Positions 10,248 through 20,279 of a DNA stretch of 64,000 nt are shown one piece after another (the first letter of the stretch is position 1; every line of letters starts with the position of its first letter). The stretch lies in contig NZ_QJJP01000016.1 in assembly GCF_003201565.1 (NCBI RefSeq), positions 18,208 to 82,207 on the forward strand. Direction: 5' to 3'. This DNA comes from Nitrosomonas sp. Nm84 (GTDB lineage: Bacteria > Pseudomonadota > Gammaproteobacteria > Burkholderiales > Nitrosomonadaceae). The notes beneath the pieces were generated by a model. That model saw only the letters and a program-made list of their open reading frames with translations, had not been told where the DNA came from and searched no databases. The position numbers and the translations under genes were made by a program.

Positions 10248-10601
10248 TTAACGCCAAACAGCGGCAAACTGCTCTGCATTAAAACCTACTGTTGCATGCT
10301 TCCCGTTGGTAATCAACGGTCTTTTAATCAGACGACCGCTGCTCGCCAGCAGAGCCAGGATCTCCCGCTGAGATAACGCAGGCAACCGTACTTTGATCTT
10401 TAATTCGCGGTATTGCACACCGCTGGTATTGAAGAGTTTGTGCAGTGGAATATTGGCCCGTTCGGCAATGGCAGCAAGCTCTTCCGCGGTTGGCGGATTC
10501 TCGGTGATATCGATGAATTCATAACCAATCCCTGCTTGCTGCAGGAATTTCTCCGCCTTGCGGCAGGTGTCGCATTTTTTATAACCGTAAAATTTGAGCA
10601 T
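10248..10601 (-). CDS. Spx/ArsC-family thioredoxin-fold protein
   Basis: This 117-residue protein has the ArsC/Spx/YffB fold, with a CDTCRK motif at residues 10-15 (CxxC form) and the conserved ending LIKRPLITNGK. In the family this fold serves as arsenate reductase, as a transcription regulator (Spx) or as glutathione-dependent oxidoreductase (YffB); proteobacterial proteins of this length are usually YffB-like and uncharacterised. It starts 3 bp after the cupin gene, so the two are co-transcribed. Confidence 0.85.
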   Translation of the reverse strand: MLKFYGYKKCDTCRKAEKFLQQAGIGYEFIDITENPPTAEELAAIAERANIPLHKLFNTSGVQYRELKIKVRLPALSQREILALLASSGRLIKRPLITNGKHATVGFNAEQFAAVWR

Positions 10602-10604
10602 TAT

Positions 10605-10943
10605 CTATTCACCGCCTTTTGGTCCCCAAAACACCACCCAGGTGGAAAAATCCGGCGAAAAATTCTCAAAACGATGCTCGACGTGAGCCGCTACAAAAAA
10701 TACCATACCCGGCGCAAATTTGTGGCGTTCCCCGGCAATGACAATCTCACCATGACCGGAATGGATGAAATACAACTCATCCTGATCGTGCGGCGTCTGA
10801 ATATCGGTGTCTTTGGGCGCATAAACTTCCACCGACATGGAGCCATGCGCAAATGCCAGTGCGAAAGGTTCACCCATCGGCCATTCCGCACTCGCCTTGC
10901 CGGGTATGCGTTGCATCAGATCAGATATTGTTGCTTTCAGCAT
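10605..10943 (-). CDS. Cupin-domain protein
   Basis: This is a single small cupin of 112 residues. The first cupin motif holds H-x-D-Q-DELYFIHSG and the second APGMVFFVAAHVEH, so a metal site with two histidines and a glutamate is likely. Substrate is unknown. I chose the ATG at 10943 over the in-frame GTG at 10952, because AAAGGTG is correctly spaced for the ATG and overlaps the GTG. It heads a two-gene unit with the Spx/ArsC-like gene. Confidence 0.8.
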   Translation of the reverse strand: MLKATISDLMQRIPGKASAEWPMGEPFALAFAHGSMSVEVYAPKDTDIQTPHDQDELYFIHSGHGEIVIAGERHKFAPGMVFFVAAHVEHRFENFSPDFSTWVVFWGPKGGE

Positions 10944-11192
10944 TCGTATCACCTTTCATCTTGTTAAAACTGTATTTGTTGATTACGAGGCAAGTATAAG
11001 TGAACTCGATAGCCGACACCACAACGATCTCGGCACAGCTGCAGCACACTATGTTAGTCACGCAACAGCACAAAAAACAAAATCAGAATCAATATGCTGA
11101 TAAAAAATAAGAAATTTACGAGTATGAAATCTTTATATGATTACCGCCGCACGAACCTTGCATTTTAGGAATTACACTCCCAATATACAAAC

Positions 11193-12359
11193 ATGATAAG
11201 ACGTAAAAAATACACCGAACTGAAAAACTCGCTGGATACTTTTCCAGTAGCTGCGCTACTGGGGCCACGGCAAATAGGCAAGACTACGCTAGCACTGGAA
11301 ATCGCCAAAGATTTTGCTTCTGTTTATCTTGATTTGTAATCAGAAGAAGATCGCGCCAAGTTGGCCAGTCCGGCTTATTATTTGGAGAATCACAAAGACA
11401 AGCTCATTATTCTGGATGAAGTGCAGCGAATCCCAGGGATTTTCCAGGAATTACGCGGCATTATCGACAAAAATAGAAGAGCGGGACACACGACAGGGCA
11501 ATTTCTATTTCTTGGTTCCACCTCGATTGATTTACTGAAGCAATCCGGCGAAACACTGGCTGGCCGTATTGCCTATTGCGAACTATCACCCATCACAGTT
11601 ACAGAATATCCGGAGGATATGGACCGACTATGGCTAAGGGGCGGCTTTCCCGACAGCCTTCTCGCAAGCAATGACAAAAAAAGCCTTTTATGGCGCAATA
11701 ACTTCATCCGCACCTATCTGGAACGCGACATTCCGCAACTAGGACCACGCATACCCGCCAAAACCCTACGGCGCTTCTGGATAATGCTGGCGCACCTGCA
11801 AGGCTCGCTATTAAACGCATCCCATATTGCAGCTTCATTAGGTGTCGACGGCAAAACAGTCATAAGTTACCTTGATCTGATGGTCGACCTGCTGCTTGTC
11901 AGAAGATTAACACCACTGCACAAAAACCTGGAAAAACGGTTGATCAAATCACCAAAAGTTTATATTCGGGACAGCGGACTTCTGCACGCGTTACTGGGAA
12001 TAGACAACCAAGAAGTTCTGCTCGGACACCCTATCATTGGCATGAGCTGGGAAGGATTTGTGATTGAAAATATCCTGAACACCATAGACCGGAATCAGAT
12101 CAAATCCTATTTTTACAGAACTTCGTCCAGCAATGAAATCGATCTGGTGCTGGAAAAATCAGGAAACGAAACATGGACCATCGAAATTAAAAGAACGTTT
12201 GCGCCTCAATTCACCAAAGGACAACGCCTCGCCAGCCAGGATATTGCGGCATCAAGAAATTTCATTATTTATCCTGGCATCGAGCGTTTTTCTTTGACGG
12301 AAAATACTGAAGCGGTGGGTCTAGCAGATTTTCTGAATACGCTCATGATGAGCAAGTAA
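11193..12359 (+). pseudogene. AAA_14/DUF4143 ATPase interrupted by one in-frame stop
   Basis: The frame starting MIRRKKYTELK at 11193 carries a Walker A (GPRQIGKTT). It is stopped by TAA at 11337-11339 (codon 49), and continues in the same frame with SEEDRAKLASPAYYLENH, a Walker B (KLIILDEVQR) and a C-terminal DUF4143 nuclease-like domain to 12359. The family usually reads LDLESEEDR here, so a single GAA to TAA change explains the break. No other lesion is visible in about 389 codons, so the inactivation looks recent. Re-initiation at the TTG at 11361 would lack Walker A and is unlikely to give an active ATPase. Confidence 0.85.
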
Positions 12360-12442
12360 GAGGCATCCATCTGAACAAGTATGGATAGCATAGTCAGGAA
12401 TTGAGCTATTGTTAGAGATTTATAAAAAATCGAGATGAAACA

Positions 12443-12724
12443 TTAGCGATAAAAATCTATTGTTGTAAACTGACCATTAATCACAAGAACATCTGTTAAT
12501 ACTTTTCCACTTGTCCCAGCGGGCTGCGGGTCATTTGCTTTTACTAAGACAATATCGTTGGGTATTTCTATAACTCCTTCGAATTTTAGAATGTTGATTG
12601 GCTGATTATCTTTGTCGGTGGCTACTACGCAATCAAAGAGTTTTAAAGCTCCAGCCTCTTGAAAACGTATTTGTGTTTGGATTTCATTTAAGCTTAAGTT
12701 GCCTTGATAACCGAATATTTTCAT
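12443..12724 (-). CDS. Small protein of unknown function, partner of lipoprotein gene
   Basis: I do not recognise this 93-residue soluble-looking protein (beta-rich, ending FTTIDFYR). The start at 12724 is set by AAGGAG eight bases upstream; a longer in-frame start would overlap the preceding gene and has no ribosome site. It follows the lipoprotein gene by 35 bp on the same strand, so the two form a unit. A similar lipoprotein/small-protein pair is found at 15561-16476 beyond a LuxR-type gene. Confidence 0.65.
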   Translation of the reverse strand: MKIFGYQGNLSLNEIQTQIRFQEAGALKLFDCVVATDKDNQPINILKFEGVIEIPNDIVLVKANDPQPAGTSGKVLTDVLVINGQFTTIDFYR

Positions 12725-12759
12725 ACTAGTTTCTCCTTGTTGTTTTTGGGAATTGAAAC

Positions 12760-13719
12760 TCATTGATTGGATATTAAACCGGCACTACTAAGAATTGATT
12801 GAAATTCTTTAAGATCATTAGCAGCCGTTTTGGATCCACTACCAGTTGCTCTAATGCAATCTAGTAATGCAATTTTTTCATCTTCCGCACTAACTGTTGA
12901 TGCGATAGAGTTAAGTTTCTTACAATCTGATAAATGGGAAAGTTGTTGAGATAAGGACGAAAACATTCCCCTTGCTTTTTCACGATTTTGATTAGATAAG
13001 ATAGCTTGCGTTAGTTTCCTCTTGAGTAATACATCGTCGTTCGTGGCTATATTTTTTATTTGTACAATGTTTTCTTCCATTTGTTTTTCAATAGCACCAG
13101 CATTCTTCTTGATCGAACTAATAGCATTCTGCAATGTTCCAGCATTATAGTATTCGATCAAGTCATTAACAGCTGCCTCCCACGTATAATCAGCTACACC
13201 CTGTTGCATTCTATTGAGAATTTGGTTTCTTATTACTGCTCGGTCGGCATTCATCTGCATAATAAGAGCGGGTACTGTCGACTCATAAATGAAAGTTTTC
13301 TCAAATGCTAAGTTGGTGCCCGAAATGCCAGCGGATAGTGCAGCCAATAGCGTTTTTAAGCCCGCACCACCTACTGCAGTTCCTGCAAGATTTAACGATA
13401 ACTGCGTAAATTCTGATGCCATTGTTTTGGCACGATGCTGGAGACCAGAATTATTAACAAATTTCTGATAACGCAGATTAATTAATATAAATGCCGAATT
13501 TATTCGACCATCTCTTGTTTCTTTCGTGATTTGTATTTTATTCTCAGTCTTTGTTGATGGATCAAGCTGCACATCATTGATATTAGCAAGGTTTTTCTCG
13601 ATTCTTTCTGCAACTCGATCTACATCAATAGGCGCATCAGGCGTTCCCTTTAAAAGAGCACATCCAGTTAAGATAACCGTAATGAATGTAATTAAAAGGA
13701 ATTTTGATATTAAACGCAT
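12760..13719 (-). CDS. Helical lipoprotein of unknown function
   Basis: The 319-residue protein begins with a lipoprotein signal peptide whose lipobox is LTGC at residues 17-20, so it should be acylated and exported to the periplasmic face of a membrane. The remainder is mostly helix. A glycine/alanine-rich hydrophobic stretch around residues 105-130 (LAGTAVGGAGLKTLLAALSA) may insert in a membrane or pack in a bundle. Two cysteines lie near the C-terminus. The start at 13719 is preceded by GGAG seven bases upstream. I cannot name a family. Confidence 0.7.
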   Translation of the reverse strand: MRLISKFLLITFITVILTGCALLKGTPDAPIDVDRVAERIEKNLANINDVQLDPSTKTENKIQITKETRDGRINSAFILINLRYQKFVNNSGLQHRAKTMASEFTQLSLNLAGTAVGGAGLKTLLAALSAGISGTNLAFEKTFIYESTVPALIMQMNADRAVIRNQILNRMQQGVADYTWEAAVNDLIEYYNAGTLQNAISSIKKNAGAIEKQMEENIVQIKNIATNDDVLLKRKLTQAILSNQNREKARGMFSSLSQQLSHLSDCKKLNSIASTVSAEDEKIALLDCIRATGSGSKTAANDLKEFQSILSSAGLISNQ

Positions 13720-14292
13720 AACAATCTCCATTATTATCAAATAAATGCTTATTCTTTCAAAAATTATGTTAGACGAGATGAATTTGTTCTATTCCAAGAA
13801 AGCCATGAAAATGTGTAAAGTGAGGCGTCAATTTGAAATTCATTTTTGACAATAGCGATCAACACGTAAATAGCGACTGCGCGCCAGATTTGTGTTTTTA
13901 CGGCTCGCTGTTGCAAAAAGAATGCTCGATATACAAATCATAGTGCATCCCCAGAAGATTTTACTTCTGAAGGTTACTGGAATCTTAGTTCTCAAAATGC
14001 AATTTCAAATCGGCACCAAAACATTTTCCCTCTAACTCTCATCAACACTGGTTGACTAGGTCAGGTTTCTATCGTCTTAATAGCTGGTTTTACGTACACT
14101 ACTGATTTCAGATGATCTATAAATCTTACTTCATTGATTATAAGAGTTATTTTTTGTCACATGTAACTCTATCAGCATTTATGCACTTATAACTAAAAAT
14201 ACAAGTAACAGCCAACTTCTGCATGATTTAGCTTAATAATGTTATACAACGATATGAATCAAACATAAATAACCCAATTGAGTCATTTTGAA
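13720..14292. other. Intergenic region downstream of the LuxR-type gene
   Basis: This AT-rich stretch of 573 bp lies between the 3' end of the LuxR-type gene and the lipoprotein gene, both on the minus strand. It must contain the promoter of the lipoprotein pair. I see no RNA gene, coding remnant or strong hairpin in it. Confidence 0.45.
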
Positions 14293-15384
14293 TTAATAGC
14301 CCATCCGCACCAGCATTTCACTGCGCGTCGAAACACCCAGTTTGTCGTAGATATTCTTGATGTGGTTACGCACTGTGTGATAGCTGAGACTGATCTCCTG
14401 CGCGATTTCCCGGGTTGAGTTGCCCTGGCAAATCAGCAGGGTAATTTCCAGTTCACGGCTTGTCAGGCCGGTTCTATCCAATTGATTGAAGATTTTCCCG
14501 ATCCGGTATGTGATGCGTGACAGGTGCAGCAAATAGACGCAATGATGAACATTGGCATCCGCTTTGATCAAGGTCAGTTTGACCTCATACAGGCGCTTAC
14601 CCAATTTCGACAAAAAACTGTACCACCCGACCTGATTGCTTTGGATGGTTTTGACGAGAACCGATGTCGTCGACAGAAATGTGTGTTTTCCGTGATCAAT
14701 AATTCGCTCAAAAGCCTGGCTTTGAAAAATTACTGCGCCATCACCACGAATGACAACGATCGGATCTGTATGATCCGACCAGAAGTTCCGCATCTGCCGG
14801 AGATTCAGCGTTTCTTCGCAAAACAGTATGAATCGCAACGTTTGCAACAAAGTGGGTCTGAGTATTCTCAACAACTCGATATCACGCCGGCTGAATATCT
14901 GCTGATGAGCGGTGAGACGGCAAAAATAAAACCGGAATGCGGGTTGATGCCCTTCATCAAAAACTGTAACGATCGTGCAGTTGTGATGTGATTGCTGCCA
15001 GGACTGATCAAAAGAATGCTGACAGCTGTTCAGACTGTCAATACAATGCACCATGTTGGAAGAATGGATGGGGCGCGACATATGCGCGCTATCGGTGATG
15101 GAATTTTCTGCTGCCGATTTCTGTAAAACAGCATCCAAGAATCGTTTCCAGCCATCCGGGCAGCATGTCGATTGGTTGATGCTGCCGAGTAATTGCAGCG
15201 TATTCTGTTCCCTTATCAACCGCCCGTAAAACACACCATTGCATGCTAACAAAGGCAGTAATGCCGCTTTCAATACCTGGTTGAATTCATCCTTGCTTTG
15301 GCAATTATTCAACCAGTTGATGGTTGCGGATGCGACCTGGTGATCCCTGTTCGCCAGCACATCCAAAGCGATTTCTTTATCCAT
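14293..15384 (-). CDS. LuxR-type transcriptional regulator with unknown sensor domain
   Basis: The 363-residue protein ends in a GerE/LuxR helix-turn-helix at about residues 300-360 (LTSRELEITLLICQGNSTREIAQEISLSYHTVRNHIKNIYDKLGV, quoted in part as LTSRELEI and YHTVRNHIKNI). The N-terminal 290 residues carry no receiver aspartate pattern; they may hold a GAF- or PAS-like fold around 20-280. It is flanked on both sides by lipoprotein/small-protein pairs on the same strand, which makes it a candidate regulator of those genes. A purine-rich GGAGATAGGGAG precedes the ATG. Confidence 0.82.
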   Translation of the reverse strand: MDKEIALDVLANRDHQVASATINWLNNCQSKDEFNQVLKAALLPLLACNGVFYGRLIREQNTLQLLGSINQSTCCPDGWKRFLDAVLQKSAAENSITDSAHMSRPIHSSNMVHCIDSLNSCQHSFDQSWQQSHHNCTIVTVFDEGHQPAFRFYFCRLTAHQQIFSRRDIELLRILRPTLLQTLRFILFCEETLNLRQMRNFWSDHTDPIVVIRGDGAVIFQSQAFERIIDHGKHTFLSTTSVLVKTIQSNQVGWYSFLSKLGKRLYEVKLTLIKADANVHHCVYLLHLSRITYRIGKIFNQLDRTGLTSRELEITLLICQGNSTREIAQEISLSYHTVRNHIKNIYDKLGVSTRSEMLVRMGY

Positions 15385-15560
15385 CTCCCTATCTCCATTT
15401 TCTTTTTAGTATTTATGAAGAATTTTTAATATAGAAAAACAGTATGTCTGACTAGAAATCAACGGGCTGTGAATATTCTCACAAAGAATGCAGCGATATT
15501 ACAAAACTAAACAAATAAAGCACCTCGCCGCAAGCGGCGAGGAATTAAACCCGGTAGAGA

Positions 15561-15905
15561 TTAAACAATCGTTGCAATCACTCCGCCAAAAGCTTCCTTC
15601 AGCGCTTGCAGAATTGCATTGATCGCATTCTGTACGGCAATGACCGTAAGATGCGTCACTGCGACCAATACACTTTCACAAGCTGTTCTTTGCATTTTGA
15701 AAAGGATTTTTCCGGTTTCAGGCGAATATCCTTGCGTGTTGTCCATTTCATATAATGCAATATTGTGGGCTATCTCAGCCAGCTGTACCGACATCTTCTT
15801 GAACTCCGCCGGGGCATATGTCTTAACCGCGCTCCAGCCGTCCTTGAATGAATCTTCAGCGGCATTCATCATCTTGTTGTAAATTTCATCTGCATTGATG
15901 TTCAT
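15561..15905 (-). CDS. Small helical protein, unknown function, second pair
   Basis: I do not recognise this 114-residue protein. It looks all-helical: amphipathic N-terminal half, then a hydrophobic C-terminal half (about residues 75-114) ending in FGGVIATIV, which could associate with a membrane. The start at 15905 is set by AAGGAG eight bases upstream. The preceding lipoprotein gene ends 10 bp before it, so the two are co-transcribed. Confidence 0.65.
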   Translation of the reverse strand: MNINADEIYNKMMNAAEDSFKDGWSAVKTYAPAEFKKMSVQLAEIAHNIALYEMDNTQGYSPETGKILFKMQRTACESVLVAVTHLTVIAVQNAINAILQALKEAFGGVIATIV

Positions 15906-15915
15906 GAATATCTCC

Positions 15916-16476
15916 TTACTGTTTCTTCGCGGTTTCGACAATCGATACCGCATTGATGGACTGGTTGGCGATACTTAAAGCGGTTTTCGCTGTGGCAGGC
16001 CTCAGGCAGGAAAGTTTGTTTTCCCCGCATGTGTCTGTCTCTTTATGAATCTGTTTCACGAAGTTGAATTGATCTTTTACCAGCATCAGCAGTCTTTCGT
16101 TACACCCATGCGAATTGCCGGTCTGGGCGCTGTCACTGGATTGCATTTCGGCCGGCATACCGCCTTTCAACGCAGATTGCACGCGATCAAATACTTTCCT
16201 TTCCAACTTGCAGCCTTTGCTTTCGGACACTGCCGATGCTCTTGCAATCATCACGTCGAGTTTTGATTCGAGCGCGTTGTAAGTTCTCAGATTGACTTCA
16301 TAGGTGCCGTCCTGGGTTCCGGCAAGGTCGCCCATATTTTTGACATGCGTGTTGAATTGCTCGGCAAATTCGGTAACCCCTTTATCGATCACTTCGTCGT
16401 AATCACTGACAAGCCGAATTCCTGCGCAGCCACCCAGTAAAATTACAACCATAAGCACTAAAGATAGTTTCTTCAT
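15916..16476 (-). CDS. Lipoprotein, unknown function, second pair
   Basis: The 186-residue protein has a clear lipoprotein signal peptide, MKKLSLVLMVVILLGGCAG, with the lipobox cysteine at residue 17. The mature part is helical and contains five further cysteines spread through it, which suggests disulfides in the periplasm. The start at 16476 has GAGGAAGCT just upstream, whereas longer in-frame starts do not. It forms a unit with the 114-residue protein gene and mirrors the pair at 12443-13719 in layout, though not obviously in sequence. Confidence 0.68.
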   Translation of the reverse strand: MKKLSLVLMVVILLGGCAGIRLVSDYDEVIDKGVTEFAEQFNTHVKNMGDLAGTQDGTYEVNLRTYNALESKLDVMIARASAVSESKGCKLERKVFDRVQSALKGGMPAEMQSSDSAQTGNSHGCNERLLMLVKDQFNFVKQIHKETDTCGENKLSCLRPATAKTALSIANQSINAVSIVETAKKQ

Positions 16477-16706
16477 AGCTTCCTCACTTAAGTTAAAGAT
16501 TGATATGCCAGGCTCAGCCGGCTTCTGATTAAATCGCTCAATGATATAACCTGCTGTGCCAAAAACCACACCTACCCACTGCTCGCAATATTCCCCTGCT
16601 TTTATAACACCGTATTGATTGTTTCATCATAGCCGCATAGCGTTAAATCCATGCCTATCATGAAAAATAGGCGACTTTTGCAGTCTACTCCCGCTACCAG
16701 CACATG

Positions 16707-17918
16707 TCACTCCAATGCATGCAGCCGACGACCGATCCATTGTTCAATGTTTCTCAGAAGTTCAGTTCGTGCAGGTTCTTTTAAAAACAGATGCTGGTGA
16801 TAACGCAGATTTGGCAGCGCCAGCACTTCGTTATCCGCATGATGTGTCAAAGTGTCATGGGCAAAATCCTTACCACCCCAGGATGCCGTGATCGGATCCT
16901 GTTCCGAGTAAATCAGATAATAGGGCAGCGTGAATTCACCCATTTGACGGCGAAAGTGCACAATCTCCGCTTCGATACCCTTCACAAAACGCAAAAGAGC
17001 ACGGCGGATAAGCCAATCATCGGCACGCAAACGTGCTTTTTCTTCTTCACTATCGGTGAGATAATCCACCACCCAAGCTTGCGCGCCAGGCGTCAGAAAA
17101 TTGCGCAAACCCGGCCAGGAAAATACTTCGAATAGTCCGTCCAACACGGGCACGGTTACCAGCGACAACAACTGATTGAATATTAACAAAGGCAAGGGTT
17201 CATTCTGAGGATGCAAAAAATGCGTTTCGGCGTGAAAAGACAGTTTGATCAATGGATTTGCCAACCAACCGCGCCAACCGGGCGGCTCGCTGACAGCAAA
17301 AGCCGGGGCCAAAAAAATAACACCTTGCACGCGCCTGACTGCATCGCCCTCATTCCGGATCGACATCAAGTAAGAAGCGGTAACCAGCGCACCCAGGCTG
17401 TGCGCAACGATAAACACCGGCCGCTTTGAATCACCCTGTTCGTCACACAATGCAGCCGTCTTCCTGAGTGCCTGATCAAGAGTCCGGCGCATCGGTTCCA
17501 AATCGCGCAGCGGTGACTGCGCCAAATAAGCATCGCCGACATCCTGTCTGTCCGCACCGCCAGTCAATGCCAAATCCGCCCGTTGCAGCAGCGGATTGGA
17601 AAGACCGTGCGCATAAAAATCGAAACCCGCAACGATAAATTGCCGGGAAAAATAGCGCGCCACCTCGCCATAGCGCCCGATATGCTCATTCATGCCATGA
17701 ACCAGGAGCACACAAGCGCGCGCTTTGGCGGGCTCTGGCGGAAAAAGCGTCCGCACAATCAACGGCCCATTGTCGCCGGATTGATCGACACGGCTTTCTT
17801 CTCCCCAGCGCGGATAAGGCTCACTCACGAATTTCTGATGCACACAACCGAATAGCATCGTCAACAGCAGGAGCACGCTTAACAAAACTATTGCATGATG
17901 TTTGCGATGCGTTGCCAT
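16707..17918 (-). CDS. Lipoprotein alpha/beta hydrolase, monoacylglycerol-lipase-like
   Basis: The 403-residue protein has a lipobox at residues 22-25 (MLFGC) and then an alpha/beta-hydrolase (serine aminopeptidase S33 / Hydrolase_4) domain. Features are the HGMNEH oxyanion strand near 74, the nucleophile elbow AHSLGA with S174, and a likely catalytic histidine near residue 380 (RYHQHLF). It should be a membrane-anchored esterase or lysophospholipase-like enzyme exposed to the periplasm; the substrate is not known. It stands alone. Confidence 0.83.
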   Translation of the reverse strand: MATHRKHHAIVLLSVLLLLTMLFGCVHQKFVSEPYPRWGEESRVDQSGDNGPLIVRTLFPPEPAKARACVLLVHGMNEHIGRYGEVARYFSRQFIVAGFDFYAHGLSNPLLQRADLALTGGADRQDVGDAYLAQSPLRDLEPMRRTLDQALRKTAALCDEQGDSKRPVFIVAHSLGALVTASYLMSIRNEGDAVRRVQGVIFLAPAFAVSEPPGWRGWLANPLIKLSFHAETHFLHPQNEPLPLLIFNQLLSLVTVPVLDGLFEVFSWPGLRNFLTPGAQAWVVDYLTDSEEEKARLRADDWLIRRALLRFVKGIEAEIVHFRRQMGEFTLPYYLIYSEQDPITASWGGKDFAHDTLTHHADNEVLALPNLRYHQHLFLKEPARTELLRNIEQWIGRRLHALE

Positions 17919-18058
17919 TTACGTTATTGACTTAAAAAGTCTATTTGTTGCAACCAATCAGGTATCAATCTGCAAATGATTCGAACAAATTAAAACAATA
18001 ATTAAAGTGCGCATCCTTTTTCTTTCAGCGCGATATGGATTGCAGCCTGCTATGGTGA

Positions 18059-18691
18059 TCAGGAACCAAGGTGTCCGTAGCTCCTCATATTATCAATTTC
18101 CCACTCAAAGAATTCAGTAAAATCAGAGTCATCATGATGGGAATAACATTCATTGTTTATTGCAGCATCTATTTTTGTCAGTTCCACGAACAACCACTCT
18201 GCATCTTTCGCATAGATTGGTGCCTTGTTTTGATAATATTTTATGTAATCACTACAGGCAGGGTAGTAGAAACTAAACCAATAGTAGTAGTTCTTGTAAA
18301 CTAATTCTGTGGATAGCGACTCCATCTTCGTAAATGTCGCGAGGCCTTGAAAAAAATCCAAGAGATCGCTGACAGTATCCCATTGCGTGATAGTCGAGCT
18401 CTCGACAACAAGTTTTCTATTCTCAAGCAAAAACTGAGATACGTTAATTCTACATTCCCTCATTCTCTTACCATAGAATTGCTCGTCAAAATTTATGATG
18501 ATTCCAACTTGTAAAGCAGCAGCAGTAATGGTATTTGATTCACCTGCCTTAAGAATCTGTTCCCCTAACAAATTAACCTGCTTCCTTAACAAAATAATCT
18601 GCACACATAAAAAAAACCCAGTCATTACAATACCAACAAGAGTAATTAAAGCAGCAATCACATCAATTTTATCGGATTCTGTAAGGCCCAT
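18059..18691 (-). CDS. Single-pass membrane protein, DUF4760-like
   Basis: This is a protein of 210 residues with one N-terminal transmembrane helix (about residues 10-33, VIAALITLVGIVMTGFFLCV) followed by a cytoplasmic helical domain. The arrangement and the aromatic YYYWFSFYYPACSDY segment resemble DUF4760-type proteins, but the match is from memory and weak. GGGAG precedes the ATG at 18691. Function is unknown. It is AT-rich next to its neighbours. Confidence 0.6.
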   Translation of the reverse strand: MGLTESDKIDVIAALITLVGIVMTGFFLCVQIILLRKQVNLLGEQILKAGESNTITAAALQVGIIINFDEQFYGKRMRECRINVSQFLLENRKLVVESSTITQWDTVSDLLDFFQGLATFTKMESLSTELVYKNYYYWFSFYYPACSDYIKYYQNKAPIYAKDAEWLFVELTKIDAAINNECYSHHDDSDFTEFFEWEIDNMRSYGHLGS

Positions 18692-18788
18692 CTCTTCTCC
18701 CTGAACTAGATTCTGATGTATCAAAAAGGGTGGTTAGCATTCGGCCTTAACAACAATCAACCTTCCGAAACAACGTAATTTACAAGTT

Positions 18789-19043
18789 TCACACCGCGTC
18801 CGTCGGCGGATGCTTACCAATATAGTCGATAATATCCCCCACGCTGCGCAGGCCTTTGACTTCTTCGCCATCAAAACTGACGCCGAAGGTATCTTCCGCA
18901 TCAAACAGTAATTGGACGGTATCAAGCGAATCAAATCCGAGTTCTTCGAATTTTGACGCGGTAGTAATCGCGGAAATATCTATGTTTTCAACTTTTGAAG
19001 CGATAAATGCGATGACTTTCGCCTCGAGATCTGCTGTATCCAT
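18789..19043 (-). CDS. Acyl carrier protein
   Basis: This 84-residue acidic protein has the ACP fold with the phosphopantetheine attachment motif GFDSLD at S39. It lacks the usual fabD-fabG neighbours, and a ketosynthase gene lies 18 bp upstream on the same strand. This suggests a dedicated ACP/ketosynthase pair for a special acyl product and not the housekeeping fatty-acid operon. Confidence 0.92.
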   Translation of the reverse strand: MDTADLEAKVIAFIASKVENIDISAITTASKFEELGFDSLDTVQLLFDAEDTFGVSFDGEEVKGLRSVGDIIDYIGKHPPTDAV

Positions 19044-19061
19044 GTCTGATTGGCACCTGTA

Positions 19062-20279
19062 TTAAAGAGTTGTAAAGACGACGCTGGCATTGTTGCCGCC
19101 GAATCCGAATGCGTTACATACGCCGGTCTGTATTTTTTTCTGAATGGCGTGATTGGGTGTGTAATTGAGATCGCACTCCGGATCAGCTTCATCCAGATTG
19201 ATAGTAGGATGAATCGTACCGGTATGCAGCGACATAATCGTGGCAATGCTGCCGATTGCTGCCGATGCGCCGATGCTATGTCCGATCATCGATTTGGTAG
19301 CACTGATGGCAATCTCGGGCGCACGCTCACCGAAAAGCTGCTTGATGGCTTTGGTTTCGACAACATCCCCCAGCGGCGTTGACGTGGCATGCGCATTGAT
19401 GTAATCCACTTGATCCGGCGTCATACCGGCATCATCAAGTGCGGCCTGCATCGCCGCTACCTGTCCATCCCTATCCGGTGCCACGATATGCGTCGCGTCG
19501 CAGGCACAGCCATAACCAGCAAGCCGGGCATAGATTTTGGCGCCGCGCCGCTGTGCTTCTTCCTCTTTTTCCAGGATCAGGATGCCCGCCCCCTCACCCA
19601 TGACGAAACCGTCCCGGCCTTTGGCAAAGGGCCGCGAGGCGCGTGCCGGATCGTCATTAAAACCGGAGGATAACGCATATAACGCTTCAAAACCCGCCAT
19701 GGTCAACGGCAATACACACGCCTCCGCACCGCCGGCAACGACAGCGTCCGCTTTTCCTGTCCGCAACAGATCCAGCGCCATGCCGATCGCATTCGCACCC
19801 GAAGAACACGCCGTGCTGCAGGTCAAATTGGCGCCTTTCAAGCCGTGCTTGGTAGCTATCCAGGCAGCGGCGGAATTCGCCATGATGCGGGGCACAGAGA
19901 AAGGTGGTATGGATTTATTTTGAAGCTTGCGCACAGCCGAGGATTCAAAGGTTGCAAATCCACCCATACCGGATCCCAGGCTAACTGCCAAGCGCCGCGG
20001 ATCATAGCCATCAAGGCCGCCAGCATCTTCCACCGCCTGATTAGCAGCATACAACGCCAATTGCGTGAATCGATCGGTCTGATCCAGCTGTTTGGCCGAT
20101 AGAAAAGCGCTCGGAGTAAATCCGCTAATTTCGCCTGCGATGCGGGAATGCAAATTAGATGCATCGAAACATTGAATGCTGACTATTCCACTTACACCAT
20201 TAATGGCCGCGTTCCAGAACTGATCAGTACTGGTACCGATTGGCGAAATGATCCCCATTCCAGTAACAACTACGCGCAT
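19062..20279 (-). CDS. Beta-ketoacyl-ACP synthase II (FabF-like)
   Basis: This 405-residue condensing enzyme elongates an acyl chain with malonyl-ACP. The active-site set is complete: C158 (STACSSGAN), H297 (NAHATSTPLGD), K329 (ATKS) and H334 (MIGHSIGASA). It is followed by an ACP gene 18 bp downstream. FabF in a single pair with ACP can be a housekeeping duplicate or part of a specialised lipid pathway; no acyltransferase or reductase is adjacent, so partners must be elsewhere. Confidence 0.9.
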   Translation of the reverse strand: MRVVVTGMGIISPIGTSTDQFWNAAINGVSGIVSIQCFDASNLHSRIAGEISGFTPSAFLSAKQLDQTDRFTQLALYAANQAVEDAGGLDGYDPRRLAVSLGSGMGGFATFESSAVRKLQNKSIPPFSVPRIMANSAAAWIATKHGLKGANLTCSTACSSGANAIGMALDLLRTGKADAVVAGGAEACVLPLTMAGFEALYALSSGFNDDPARASRPFAKGRDGFVMGEGAGILILEKEEEAQRRGAKIYARLAGYGCACDATHIVAPDRDGQVAAMQAALDDAGMTPDQVDYINAHATSTPLGDVVETKAIKQLFGERAPEIAISATKSMIGHSIGASAAIGSIATIMSLHTGTIHPTINLDEADPECDLNYTPNHAIQKKIQTGVCNAFGFGGNNASVVFTTL